Part shown: piece after piece, positions 46,080-56,700 of the stretch
How the letters are laid out: every line of letters starts with the position of its first letter
Position numbering within the stretch: position 1 is the first letter of the stretch
DNA from: Kryptolebias marmoratus
Lineage: Eukaryota; Chordata; Actinopteri; Cyprinodontiformes; Rivulidae
Direction of reading: 5' to 3'
Assembly: GCF_001649575.2 (NCBI RefSeq)
Contig: NC_051443.1
Coordinates: forward strand, 7,728,750-7,792,749
Length of the DNA: 64,000 bases
Program-made: the position numbers and the translations under genes
Notes under the pieces: model-generated
Database searches by the model: none
The model's input: only the letters and a program-made list of their open reading frames with translations
Told to the model about the DNA's origin: nothing

Positions 46080-46730
46080 CTTACCAAAACGTCTCATGAA
46101 CTGCTGGACGAATTTCAGCTAAACTCTAAGAAGCTAATCCTTGCACTGTCAGGGTTTGGGTTTATATTGTGTTTTCTGTGTTTTGATTATTTGGTTCCTG
46201 TGTTTATCCTGGTCTAAGTTCAGTTCTTGTTTCTCGTGTCTGTGTTTCCTGCTACATTCACTCTTCAGTCAGTCTCTGATTTTCCTGCCACGCCCATCTC
46301 CACCTGCCTACAATTGTAATCACTCACCTGTGCCCACTTCCCATCATTATCCTGTCTTTAAAACCCGGTCACTTTCTCCACTTACTTGCTGGTTCATTGT
46401 TGTATTCTTGCCTCCCTGATGTGCTGTCTTCCTGGTTGTTGTTGCTTCTCATCGCCCTTGTGTCCTGGTTGTCTAGTTCCTGGTTTAGTTTAGTTTAGAT
46501 TTTGTTTACTGCCCCGTCAGCTTTTTGTTTCTAAATAAATTAGTTTATTTTCGTCATGAGTCTGCATACTGGGTTCGCCTCCTTCACCCTACACCATGAC
46601 ATGTACATCTATAACTGATTAACTTTTAGAGTCAAACCAATTCAAGATGGCCGCCAATCAAAAATAAAAACAGCTATAACCCAGTGAATTGTACAAATAT
46701 TGAGCTAAAAAATGGTGTGGTATCCATCCA
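46080..46730 (-). repeat. Family X repeat copy, split by solo LTR B
   Basis: Left half: aaacgtctcatgaactgctg and acgaatttcagctaaactct. Right half after the LTR: gattaacttttagagtcaaa, ccaattcaagatggccgcca and acaaatattgagctaaaaaa. Confidence 0.62.
46147..46601 (+). mobile_element. Solo LTR, family B, nested in a family X copy
   Basis: It starts TGTCAGGGTTTGGG and ends ACACCATGACA, with TG...CA termini. The flanking pentamers are tgcac and tgtac (4 of 5 identical). An ATAAATTAG/AATAAA signal sits about 75 bases before the 3' end, as expected for an LTR R region, and TTTAAAACCCGG may be the promoter box. It interrupts a minus-oriented family X copy whose two halves lie at about 46080-46146 and 46602-46730. 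The open frame at 46141-46419 is not a gene. Confidence 0.78.
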
Positions 46731-46734
46731 TCCA

Positions 46735-47060
46735 TCATCTCTGCAGGGTCATGGGGAGCTAGTGCCTAGCTTGTGGACACCAGGAGAGGGACGGGGTAAA
46801 CCCTTGATAGGTCACCCTTCCATCACAGGGACACAACCAACCATTCATACTCACAATTAGTGCAGTTTTAGTCACCAATTGATCTAACATACACGTTACT
46901 TGACTGTGGGATGAAAATGTAGTACCCAGAAAAAAAAACAGACAAGCACAAGGAAAATGTGCTCCATGCAGTCAGGCCCAAACTGGGTGTTGAACCTACA
47001 ACTTTCTAACTGCAAGACAACAGTGCTAACCAACTGTGCAGACCTTGTGTGCAAACTTTG
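46735..47060 (-). repeat. SINE, reverse orientation
   Basis: Starts atccatccatccatcatctc (the inverted tail) and ends with tgctaaccaactgtgcagac, the inverted A-box region of the same family. A related but diverged subfamily: ctagcttgtggacaccagga replaces the usual text. Confidence 0.55.
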
Positions 47061-47674
47061 ACTCCAAAAACACAATATGGCAGCGCATGTAACCAAGATA
47101 TTATGGCTTCACTTTTGTTCAATGGAAACAGGCAACTGTGTTGAAATCGACCAAGTTCCTGAGGCAGATTTCAAAGGGAACAATGTATTTTTGTAAATCA
47201 TATTTTCATAGAAAAAATATTAATAAAGACTTTTTTTTATTGAACTAGGAGCAAATGTTTTTTTTTTTTTTTTTGTCTTGTCTGCGTTTAGGGACTCTGT
47301 ATATTCTGCCTAAAGGCAAAAGCTGAAACTCTGAGTGAAGGTTGTGTGACGAGTAAGACAAAACCTTCTGAGCCTGTTTGAGCACAGACTGCTCATAAAT
47401 GTCATGTTTCAGTTCCCCTTCCCCTTAAAGGCAGCAGCGGGGATTTTACCTGTGTTAAAACTTCTCCATAATATGATGACATTCCATTTTAATTTTGGTG
47501 ATTATAGTTGATTATCTGTGTTAATGCTGCAATCACAGAGGTGAAAATCTTTTTTTGCCAAGAACATTGATACAACCATACCATCACAGAGCCAGTCTTT
47601 TGAACTTTTGACAAAAACCTTGATCCTCCTTTTCCTTTTTTTGGTCCACACCAAGCTAGTTTCTTTCAATAATT
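47061..47674. other. No gene seen
   Basis: Unrecognised, with a T-run at about 47257-47274. Confidence 0.5.
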
Positions 47675-47945
47675 GAATGCCTAGCATTCATTAAAGGAAT
47701 GCATATCGCCCACTGCTTCTCATGTTAGTTTAAAATAAGATCATCTTATGTTGATCAGTTGGGTGTGGCAGCCATCTTGAATTGAGTCAACTCCAAAAGT
47801 TAATCAGCCCAATTAACATCTAATGATTACGTTTTGTACGTTTCATTAAAATCTGTTCAGGAGATGTTTTAGTAGCAATCCCAATGAGCGCACACATGCA
47901 AAAACATTCTTGCTCTGCCTTCTGCTTTGGGTGATAAAGATACTG
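47675..47945 (+). repeat. Family X repeat copy with internal deletion
   Basis: gcctagcattcattaaagga, atcgcccactgcttctcatg, gtgtggcagccatcttgaat and gtttcattaaaatctgttca, then the 3' end ctgctttgggtgataaaga. Text between the first and second thirds is missing. Confidence 0.65.
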
Positions 47946-49749
47946 CTGATTCTTCTGAAAACAACCCTATTTTAACTGTGGCGGTCCATCCCAGGTGCCT
48001 TTGAGTCCTGGGGTGCTGGTGGCTCCTCCTCTGGACAAGGTTAGCATTAACCTCTTTTTTTCAAAGCCACATTAAAGCCACATAACATCCTCTCCACCCT
48101 GCTCCATCCAAATTTATGTGTGTTTTTCATTAAACATCATTGTTAGGATAGTTCAAAGGCAGATGGTGACACCCNCCCCCGTGCTATAAATAAGGTAATT
48201 GGGATGAGTGCACCAAGAAAACAAAGACACAATGAATGCAAATCCACTCACACAGGAGACCAATCAAGGACAAAGGCTTCACGACACCAAAGGCTTAGAA
48301 AAAAGTTCAATTCTGTCAACATGATAAAGCAAACAAAACCGCAAAAGTGCTATACAGGTAAAAACTGTCTGTCAGTGAGATAGAGCTAAAAGAGGAGAGG
48401 TCGTTGGTTCAGGGTCTAACCTAACAGTATTTTCTCTCACTATGTTGCATATAGTCTCGGATATAAGTGAGAGCACTGAAAATTATTTTCTCCATTCATA
48501 GAGACAAGAGAAAAATCGTTCCAATCAAAAAAACTTTGGTATTTATTTTTCACTGACTTCAGTTTGTTTCAATGTTTTCAATGACGAGCTGTTTTCTTTT
48601 AGACTGAGCTGAATGGAACGTTGTAAAAATAATGTTACACTTTTGTGGGTGTTGGGAATGAGTTAATCCTCAGAGTATGTGTTGAGGCCGACTCTCAGCT
48701 TCTACCACATCAAAACTAGCTCAATACCTGGGAAACTGAATGACTTAAAGCCATTTTTGTGTTGGTTAAGGTTGATTACCTGTGGCAGCCATCTTGAATT
48801 GGGGTGACTCCAAATGTTCTGAGAGGTGATCTTAGTTTGAAGCCCTATTCACACAAGAACAATCTCTGGAAATGTTAGTGTTTTTCAATAAACACTAAAC
48901 AATAAAAAAAGGTGTTTACATGGATATGGCTGCACTCATTCAATCTGCTGTAGTTTCCATGCCAGGCAGGGTTGCCAGATGGGAAATGACGAATTATCAT
49001 ACTGTCGCTTTGAAATTATTTATCAAATTATTTTATTTTGACCTGAACTGTCATATGTGGTGAGTGAGATGTACTTTTTCAGACGGGGGAGGTTATATGA
49101 TTAGTTGTGTGTTGTGATTGGCGAACGTGTGTATAGAAAAGGAAGGGGACTTGACTACAAAACTCTCTTATAAAACTGGTAATTATGGTATTTCTGGCAA
49201 CTATGATGGCAGGCTTTCAATGAGACGTGCATGCAGTCTGGAGTATGGAAACAACTATTCCAAATTCCAAATCCAAAACTTTGAATACACCGACTTTTGT
49301 TTGGACTTACAGTGAGGTTGGGTTGCTGCTACATGTTGAAAAAAGGTTGAGCAGCACAAACAGCACTCTGCGAGCCGCCATTATTCTTATTATTGATCTA
49401 CTCCTGCATGGGCAGAACAACTAGTGACTGCAGCTGTCTGTGGTGCACATGTGCGATTTGATGTGATCTGTGGCTTGCCTTGAAATGCAAATGGTAGAGT
49501 CCGGAAAGCTCCTGGGTTCAAAAAGTTTCACTGTCAGATAATCTGGTCGCTGCTCCCATGCAAACAAAAAGCTGAAGTGCAACATAAATGTTACAGTTTC
49601 ACTGAAAGACAGCTTTGTGTAAACAGCCCCTGAAACTCTGCCATGTAAGAAGTTGCATTACTTCAAAGAAAAATAGGGGATAGGTTTATGTTGATCTAAG
49701 CAGTTGAAGCACTTTTGCAGTAAATCATATTTTAAATCCTTCACGCCTG
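47946..49749. other. No gene seen apart from a family X copy
   Basis: Contains the family X copy at 48655-48835 and one undetermined base at 48175. Otherwise unrecognised. Confidence 0.5.
48655..48835 (+). repeat. Family X repeat copy (middle part)
   Basis: tcagagtatgtgttgaggcc, actctcagcttctaccacat, taaggttgattacctgtggc and agccatcttgaattgggg. Confidence 0.65.
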
Positions 49750-50095
49750 CAAGGATTGGCACAGGGGTGCAGTGGTTAGAGCTCCCAGCAAGACGGTTAC
49801 AGGATTGCTTCCTGACCTGGGGCCTTTCTTGGTGGAGTTGACATGTTCTCCCTGTGCTCACGTGGGTTTACTCCGGATACTCCAGTTTCCTCCCAAAGAC
49901 CAAAAACATGCATGTTAGGTTATTAGGTAACTTGAAAATTGCTAGGTGAGAGTGTGAATGGTTGTCTCTATGTGTCACTGTGATGGACTTGTGACCTGTC
50001 CAGGATGTCCCCTACTTCTCACACAGTGATGGCAAGAGATGGAACCAGCTCCTCATGACCTGGAAAGGAAAAAGCGGGTAAAGAAAATGAATGGT
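49750..50095 (+). repeat. tRNA-like SINE, near full length
   Basis: The most complete copy. The head ggggtgcagtggttagagct and ggttacaggattgcttcctg correspond to degenerate A and B boxes. Then come tgttctccctgtgctcacgt, tttcctcccaaagaccaaaa and gatggacttgtgacctgtcc, and the tail aaagcgggtaaagaaaatga. Confidence 0.68.
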
Positions 50096-50879
50096 TGCCT
50101 GCAAGGGCTTATTTTAACTTTTTGGCCAACAACCAAACCTGAGAATAATGTTCAGCAATAAATGCGTTAAACCAAGAATGCATCATTTATATGAAAAACA
50201 AGCCTATCTTGATGGAAAACGATCAGACATTTCATTTTCACCTTGTTACAGAGGGGAATAAAGACAGTCGTTAAAGCTTTACTTTCAGAACATCATTTAC
50301 AGGGAACCATTTAGCTGTGGCAGAGTTGGCAGTAAAGGTAAGAAATGAGATGGCTCAAGCATCTGTACAGCTTTCAGTAGTCTTAATTAAAGCACTTAAA
50401 AAAAAAAAGATATGGCACTCGAGTGTGATCGACGCAAAAAACCCTGCTGTTTACGCTTGTCATTTTAAACAACATAAAGATGCTTTCCTAATCAAGTGAC
50501 TGACTACAAAAGTGGGCGCAGCTAGCATTCTGAGAGAACAGCTCACTCATCAAAAGTAATGTCTCACATCCAGACTTTGAAGCAGATAATAACAGCTCAT
50601 GTCCTACAAAGGATGTGATTAATCACTTTTTACATGACTGCTAGAGAGTTGGCAGCTCATTCTTATACAGCTTAGTGTATGGAAATGATTTACACAGTTC
50701 TGTCAAAGAATATAGAAGCTAGAATAGCAGTCTTTGAAGCGTTCTTTTACCAAAGTGGAATGATTATACAACATGCAACCTCAGTGATTTAGAAAATCCA
50801 GAATTGGTTGCACAAGTTTGGATTTACTGTGGATTTTTTCCAATGTGCACAGGGTCAGAACTATACGTAAAATATACGA
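50096..50879. other. No gene seen
   Basis: AT-rich, unrecognised. Confidence 0.5.
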
Positions 50880-51280
50880 CACCAATTCCAACAAAGCTAG
50901 TAAGTTGGGTAAAATGTAAATAAAAACAGAATGCAATGATTTTCAAATCTCATAAACCCATATTTTATATGTAATGGAACATAACTTATCAAATGTTTAA
51001 ACTAAGAAATTGGACCATTTTTATGAAAAAGAAGAAAAAAGATAATTTGGAGTTTTATGGCAGCAGCACATCTAAAAAAGTTGGGACATGGCCGTGTTTA
51101 AAACTGTGAAGCATTCCTTCTTTTTTAACAATAGCCTAATGAGGTATAAGAACTGAGGAGAAAACAGAGGGTGAGGTAACTGACCGTCCAACGTTTCCTC
51201 ACCACTTCCATCACATCTCACGGCCCAGCTCAGACAACAAAGATCCAGAACACTTGGGCTACTGTACGGTCGAATATTTG
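50880..51280 (+). mobile_element. Tc1/mariner-type element fragment (left end)
   Basis: Starts accaattccaacaaagc and continues aaaatgtaaataaaaacaga and gcaatgattttcaaatct, matching the left end at 1063. It then follows the same order of motifs (aaactaagaaattgg, aaaaaagttgggacatgg). The right end is not found. Confidence 0.65.
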
Positions 51281-51449
51281 AGCCCATAGGTGTATCTTTG
51301 ACCCTTTTGTAGATTAGGGAAAATCCACAATAAAGTCAATAAATTTAAAATTAAATGTCCACTTCTTGTTTTTAAAACCACTGAAGTTGTTTCTTGTACA
51401 ATCCTTCCACCCTGGAGATAAAATGGCTCAAATAAATCATCAATTGAAA

Positions 51450-51865
51450 GCATAGCACTCGGTGAAGGAATGCATGTCACCCGTTGCCTTTCATGCCAGT
51501 GTTTTCAACTTTGATCACCTTATGTTGAGAAATTTTGGTCATTTTGGTGAAAGTTTGAAAATAAAATTAAGCACAAACTTATTTGATACTGCAATGTCAC
51601 CTTTAGACATCAGACTATGTGTTGGGAAGGACTTTCAGCTACTGCTGCATCAGATTTAAGCTTGACTGAGGTTTAGCCTTTGTTTCAGTTTTTAAGGTCA
51701 TTAGGCTTCCGCAGCCGTTTTGAGTTGTACCAACTCCAAAAGCAAACCACTTGTCGAGGTACATCTAACGATTACTTTCACAAAAATCTGACCAGTGGTT
51801 CATGGGATATTTTGCTAACAGACAGAAAGAGCTGACCCCCAAATAGGTAAAAGGCAACATTTTCA
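51450..51865 (+). repeat. Family X repeat copy, near full length
   Basis: gcatagcactcggtgaagga, cacccgttgcctttcatgcc, actttcagctactgctgcat and atctgaccagtggttcatgg, then gatattttgctaacagacag. It is useful for a consensus. Confidence 0.65.
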
Positions 51866-52739
51866 ACTAGTGCTCAGAATGTGTGTCTGGAATCAGTCTC
51901 AGCAAAATAGAAAAGAGTTCTTACGCTGTTGACAACCCAGAGTGGATATTATATCCCTGGATTTTCTATCCAATTAAACAAGATGACAGGGCCAGCATTC
52001 CTTCAGTTCTCATGGTTCTGTTTGAAAGGTTTGTAGATGACAGGAAAAGCCAGCACTCAAGGTTTTTTTTTCTTTCTCCCCCCCCTAGCTGAAATGTGGC
52101 TGCCTGTTGTTGTTGTTGTGAGGCTGGGAAGGAAGACATGAGTGTGTGTGAATGTACACAGGGGTTTGTGTGTGTGTGTGTAAGTGCTGCTCTGTGCTGT
52201 TTTTGAACTAAGCTGCTGGAGATGGCATTTTAAAATGCACAGCAGAACGGTTTGCCTGTCTTTGCATTTCTTCCTGTTTTCACAATTTTCCCTCCCTCCT
52301 CCAAGCTTAACTCCTGTCACCCCTAACTGCACAATGCTCCATTTGTGTTGACGCAAACATGATCCATATTTTGTGTGTGTTAAATACTGAAGTAAGCTCC
52401 GCTGGACTGTGGCTGTGCAGTCAAGATAACCCCTGTCCTGATAAGACCATCAGGACAGAGACAGAACAACCCACAACCAACTTTGTAGCAGCATTGTCTT
52501 TCTGTTGTTTTTCTGTTTTATATTTTTTCTGTGCCGTACATTTGTTTTGTAATCTCACTGCTCCTGCATGCTTTGTGCCATTTTACCTTTTCATATAATT
52601 ACAGCTCATTTAGAAAATGGGTGCTATGACTTTTTTTTTCTAACTTTTATACTTTTCAAAATATTTAACAAAATTTAGAAAGATTTTCCCCAGTCAAAAT
52701 CAGTTCCTTCAACAACATTGTTCTCTTTGAAATCTGTTT
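51866..52739. other. No gene seen, upstream of the first sez6l exon
   Basis: Unrecognised sequence with a C-run near 52079 and a short imperfect (TG)n near 52170. It is probably intron if the sez6l 5' exon lies further left. Confidence 0.5.
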
Positions 52740-53120
52740 TAGCACACTTGCTCTTTTTTTGTCTTTTTATACTACTTTTAGCTTTTTGTTATCATGAGCT
52801 TTTAGCTAGTGTTCTGCTTCTTTTAGTTAGCCTTTTGTTATTGTTAGTTAGCTTTTGCAAGTTGCATTTAGCTACTTTATAAATTCTAGCTACTCCTTTT
52901 AGTTTCTAGTTAGCATTGTATACTTTTAATTAAATAACTACTTTTACATTTTACACTTTTAGCAAGCCTTTTGTTATTTTTTAGCTTTTGGCCAGCCTTT
53001 TCTACTTTTGATGTATTCTTGTAACCCTTTGTTATTTTTAGTTAGCAAATTGCAAATTGTATTTAATATTTTAATATTTTTGCCTTTTAGATAGAGTCCT
53101 GTTTCTTTTAGCTTTAGAAA
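52740..53120. repeat. Degenerate TTTTAGCTA minisatellite upstream of sez6l exon
   Basis: About 380 bases made of diverged ttttagcta, ttagttagc and gccttttgttatt units (for example agcttttagctagtgttctg, ttttagttagccttttgtta, agcaagccttttgttatttt). It ends about 145 bases before the acceptor of the first recognised sez6l exon. The unit is not exact and the period varies. Confidence 0.6.
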
Positions 53121-53264
53121 CTCAGTTTCAACCTCAGCAAATTTCAGCAGAAGTCCTTCAGCACTCAGCATTCAAAGTGCATTTTCACAGGAAACACAAT
53201 CTCTTTTTGTTTCCCCCTGATGTTTTGCCACTAGTGACATTCATCCTTTGTTTTCCATTCTCAG

Positions 53265-53717
53265 ATAAAGAAGTCTCCCCCTCAGCGCAGTCTCTGATGG
53301 TTCCACCAAGAAGCACAAGGGAAGGCAGCACGAAAGGCAAAAGTGCCAGCGTCGCAGCAGGAGGTTTGCTACACTCAATGCTGGCTCAGAAAGGACGACT
53401 TGCGTCCAAAAAAGGGGAGACTGTCCCCTCCGCTCTGCCCCAGAATCTGCTCCCTCTTCTGGGCAGAGGACTCAGCGTCAGCTCCCTTTCTGGAAGTCGT
53501 GCGATGGAGCATCAAAGCAAAAGACTTCTGACGAGGGTGAAGTCTCCAGAATCGGCTCCAGTGTCAGGCCAAGGCAGCCAGCCAAGTCAGCCTCCTTCCA
53601 CAGACTCTCCGTCAGAGCTGCCGCACACAGGGACTCGCACGCCGGAACCGGAAACTGAGATGACAACTGCGAGCACCATGCTGGATGTGGACACAGACAC
53701 TGAGATTCCCTCACCAG
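53265..53717 (+). CDS. sez6l: sez6l exon: Ser/Thr/Pro-rich N-terminal region
   Basis: An exon of 453 bases (151 codons) with phase 1 on both sides. It is preceded by a pyrimidine tract ending tctcag and followed by gtaactg. It encodes a low-complexity extracellular stalk rich in Ser, Pro, Thr and basic residues, ending in MTTASTM and DTDTEIPSPG. This corresponds to the large, poorly conserved second exon of SEZ6-family genes, which lies between the signal peptide and CUB1 and is probably O-glycosylated. The open frame continues 88 bases upstream of the acceptor to an ATG at 53177. That upstream part covers the branch-point and pyrimidine-tract zone and is not signal-peptide-like, so I take the splice acceptor as the true start. 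The exon is noticeably richer in G+C than the AT-rich flank. Confidence 0.85.
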
Positions 53718-56700
53718 GTAACTGTACAAGTTAAATCAGCTTTTTAACCTTTTTGTTAATGAACCAAAATCTGTTCTTATAAGCTTTGTTCTTTAAAAAA
53801 AAAAGTGTCAATTTGATTGTGCTTTAAAACAGTATTGTTCTGCCCATATTTTCGAGCAATACCACATGATGTGTTGCAATCATCATGACCAAGATGGCAA
53901 AGATATTGTGCAACGAGTAGCACTTGGACTAAGGTGTTGGGAATGCTACACCAAACTGTAGCACAATATTTGTACAAGTGACTGACTTATAGCCATTTTG
54001 ATGTTTTCTAAGATCAGTTGGCTGTGGTGGCCATCTTGAATTAGGTTAGCTCCAAATGTTAATGAGTTGTAAAGTGTATTATTTCCTTGAAGTTTCTCCC
54101 CACCCCACACCCCCACTGGTTTATGAGATACTTTAGCATCACAATCACACACAGAGGGGGAAAAGCATAACTGTTTGCGAGGCGTAATGAATTACAAATA
54201 AGCAAAAAGACAACAGTCTCAAAACTGATCTCAAAATCAAAAAAAAAAAAATCACTTTTTAAAATCACATCCCTTCAAATCCTCTAATGGGTATTATCAT
54301 ATTAGTATGATAGTATTAAAATGATTAAAATGAAATTGTTTATTCCTGTCCACTCTGCTGACAAACAAATAAATACTTTCAATACTAAACGTACACCTCA
54401 GTATGACATCAGTAGCCCACTTTAAGCATCTTATTATGAATGATTTTTTACATCATCAGCTGGTTTCCTTACAGGATGAAATGGGAATCTCCAAAGCACA
54501 CAGAAATTAACACAACTGTTAGGCTTGAAACGCAGCATGACGAGAAAACGTCAAGAGGAAACGCCAAAGTAATGTCCTTGATTAATTGTTCAAGCACAGA
54601 TCCTTTTGAAAGATCTTGGAGGAAATGAGAAAGTAATTGTTTATAGTGCGTCCGAGCTAACCCCCACGAGTCCTCGCTGAGCCTGTCTGCTGTGTTAGTG
54701 GTTAAAATCCTTGTAATTTCTCTCCTTAATTATAGGCAGCAGGGATTTCCTCTGAGTTTCCAGTCAGGCTCACAGTAAAGGGATAATGAGGCAGAGCAGA
54801 GGGGCGAGAAATAGAAGAAAGAAAATCAGGCCAACGCCAAATAAACTCTTCTGCTTTTTTTTCCTCTAGCTGCATCCAGCTGCGTGGTGAATTTCACAGA
54901 CGCAGAGGGCTACATAGACTCCGCTGACAACCCACCTCTGCCCGATGGTGTCTTCTTGCACTGCACCTACACCGTCACCGTGTACACCGGCTACGGAGTG
55001 GAGCTACAGGTATGAAGTCAGAGCGGAGTTGCACCCCGGCAGGCGGGAGTTTAAACGGTGCCGTGTCCAAGATTTGATGTCGAGGACGCTGCAGTGTTTG
55101 TGCTCATGTCTCCGCGCGGCCGCTGCACGCCTGAACCCAGGTTGAATTCTGCCTCCCAGTGGCAAGCGTTGGTTCTGATTTCCTGACACTAACTAACAGG
55201 GCTTCAGATATTCTAAAATTGCTTTTGGAATTTTTTAGACCTTCATTTTCCAAAGTCTAGTTCATTTGAAGTTTGCCTGCTTCAGTCCAGAACTCAAAAG
55301 TCAAACTGTTTTCAAAGTAATTTTCTTCAAAGAAATGTTCAAATATGGCTAATAAAATATAGTGGTTCATTTAAACATTCTGTGCTTTTCTGTGTTTAGA
55401 AGCACTGTCTCCAGAGACTATAATTTTCACATCAGAATAAATAGAGGAGAATTGTCTGAGTATTTCAGGAGGTGGCCTAAGGTAACAAAAGACCAGAAAT
55501 ATGATTTTTAACACATTTCATTTTGTGCGTCCAAAGAATGATTACATCGACCTGTATAGACATACCTTCCAAATGCCTTCTCTCCTTATTACCGTACGGT
55601 GTTTAGGATTTCCTGCATGTCAGTGAATTGTTATCAGTATCTGAGGTGATGACAAACTTCAAACCTCTAATAATACAACCCTGAAACTTGGTTTCCCTGT
55701 TCCTACCAGAGCATGAAATCCCCATTTCCCATGTAGATTTAGGAGAAAAAAAAACAAACAAAAATGGTCACCTCTTCAAACTTTATCTTTAAAACATGTT
55801 GCATTCACTGTTGGTTCTTAACACCAAACTCTAATAAGCAGTTACACAGCTAACCTAACTTAGAAAGAAATGAGCTAATAATGCCCAACCAGTACTTTGA
55901 TTAATCTTTTATGTCTCAAATAGAGAATCCAACTTCTTGTTAATGCTTTGATTTGGCTTTTTCCTGGTTGATTTCCAAACTTCTGTTTGTCACTAAATAC
56001 AGCGCTGTTGGTTCTACAGCCCCGTTACAGTCCATCCTGCATCACGGCCTGCATTTGAGCTTCTGCTAAAAGCTCTAACTTGTCCCTAGGTGTGAGTGAG
56101 CGCATGAACGGTTGTTTGTCCTCTGATGGACTCGCAATCTGTCCAGGGGGAGAGTACACCCTCGCACAGTGACTGCTGGAGCACCAGCTTCCTTTGTGAC
56201 CCGAAAAGGAAGAAGAGGGTAAAAAATATGGATGGACGGACTGATGGATGCATGTTCTTTCAAATAGTTAGTACCTTATCAACCATGACATGGAGTATGA
56301 AGAAAGGGGCAGAAGTATTCCTACAGGCTAGTTCAAGCTTATAAAACAACTCTTTCTCAGAAATGTCATACTGGTGTAAAAGCCTGCTACTGCTACATTA
56401 GCTAATAATACATTTTTACACTTTTATTTAGGTTGTTGCTGTTTTCTCAACTGAACATCTGTGTTTATATGCAGATGTATAGCTGAGTAGGAATATGTCA
56501 GTTCCAAGGTATACTACATTGTTAAAAAGACATTTTACATTTTTTCGTCATACCATTCCTATGGTTTAAATGGCTGGGCACCTTACTGGGGGCAGTTGCC
56601 CCTAACAGCATAGCTCCCAGGATCATTCAGGCATCCAAACTCCTCCACCACGATAAGGCAGTAGTAATTCATGGAGGAGAGCTGAAGAGGTGGCTGTCTG

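Noticed and set aside
46141..46419. 92-codon frame rich in Phe/Leu/Cys, membrane-protein-like
   Set aside because: It lies entirely within a solo LTR; the hydrophobicity comes from T-rich LTR sequence.
53177..53264. ATG at 53177 as a start for the sez6l stalk exon
   Set aside because: The extension crosses the pyrimidine tract and acceptor, has no signal peptide, and the family has a separate signal-peptide exon joined in phase 1.
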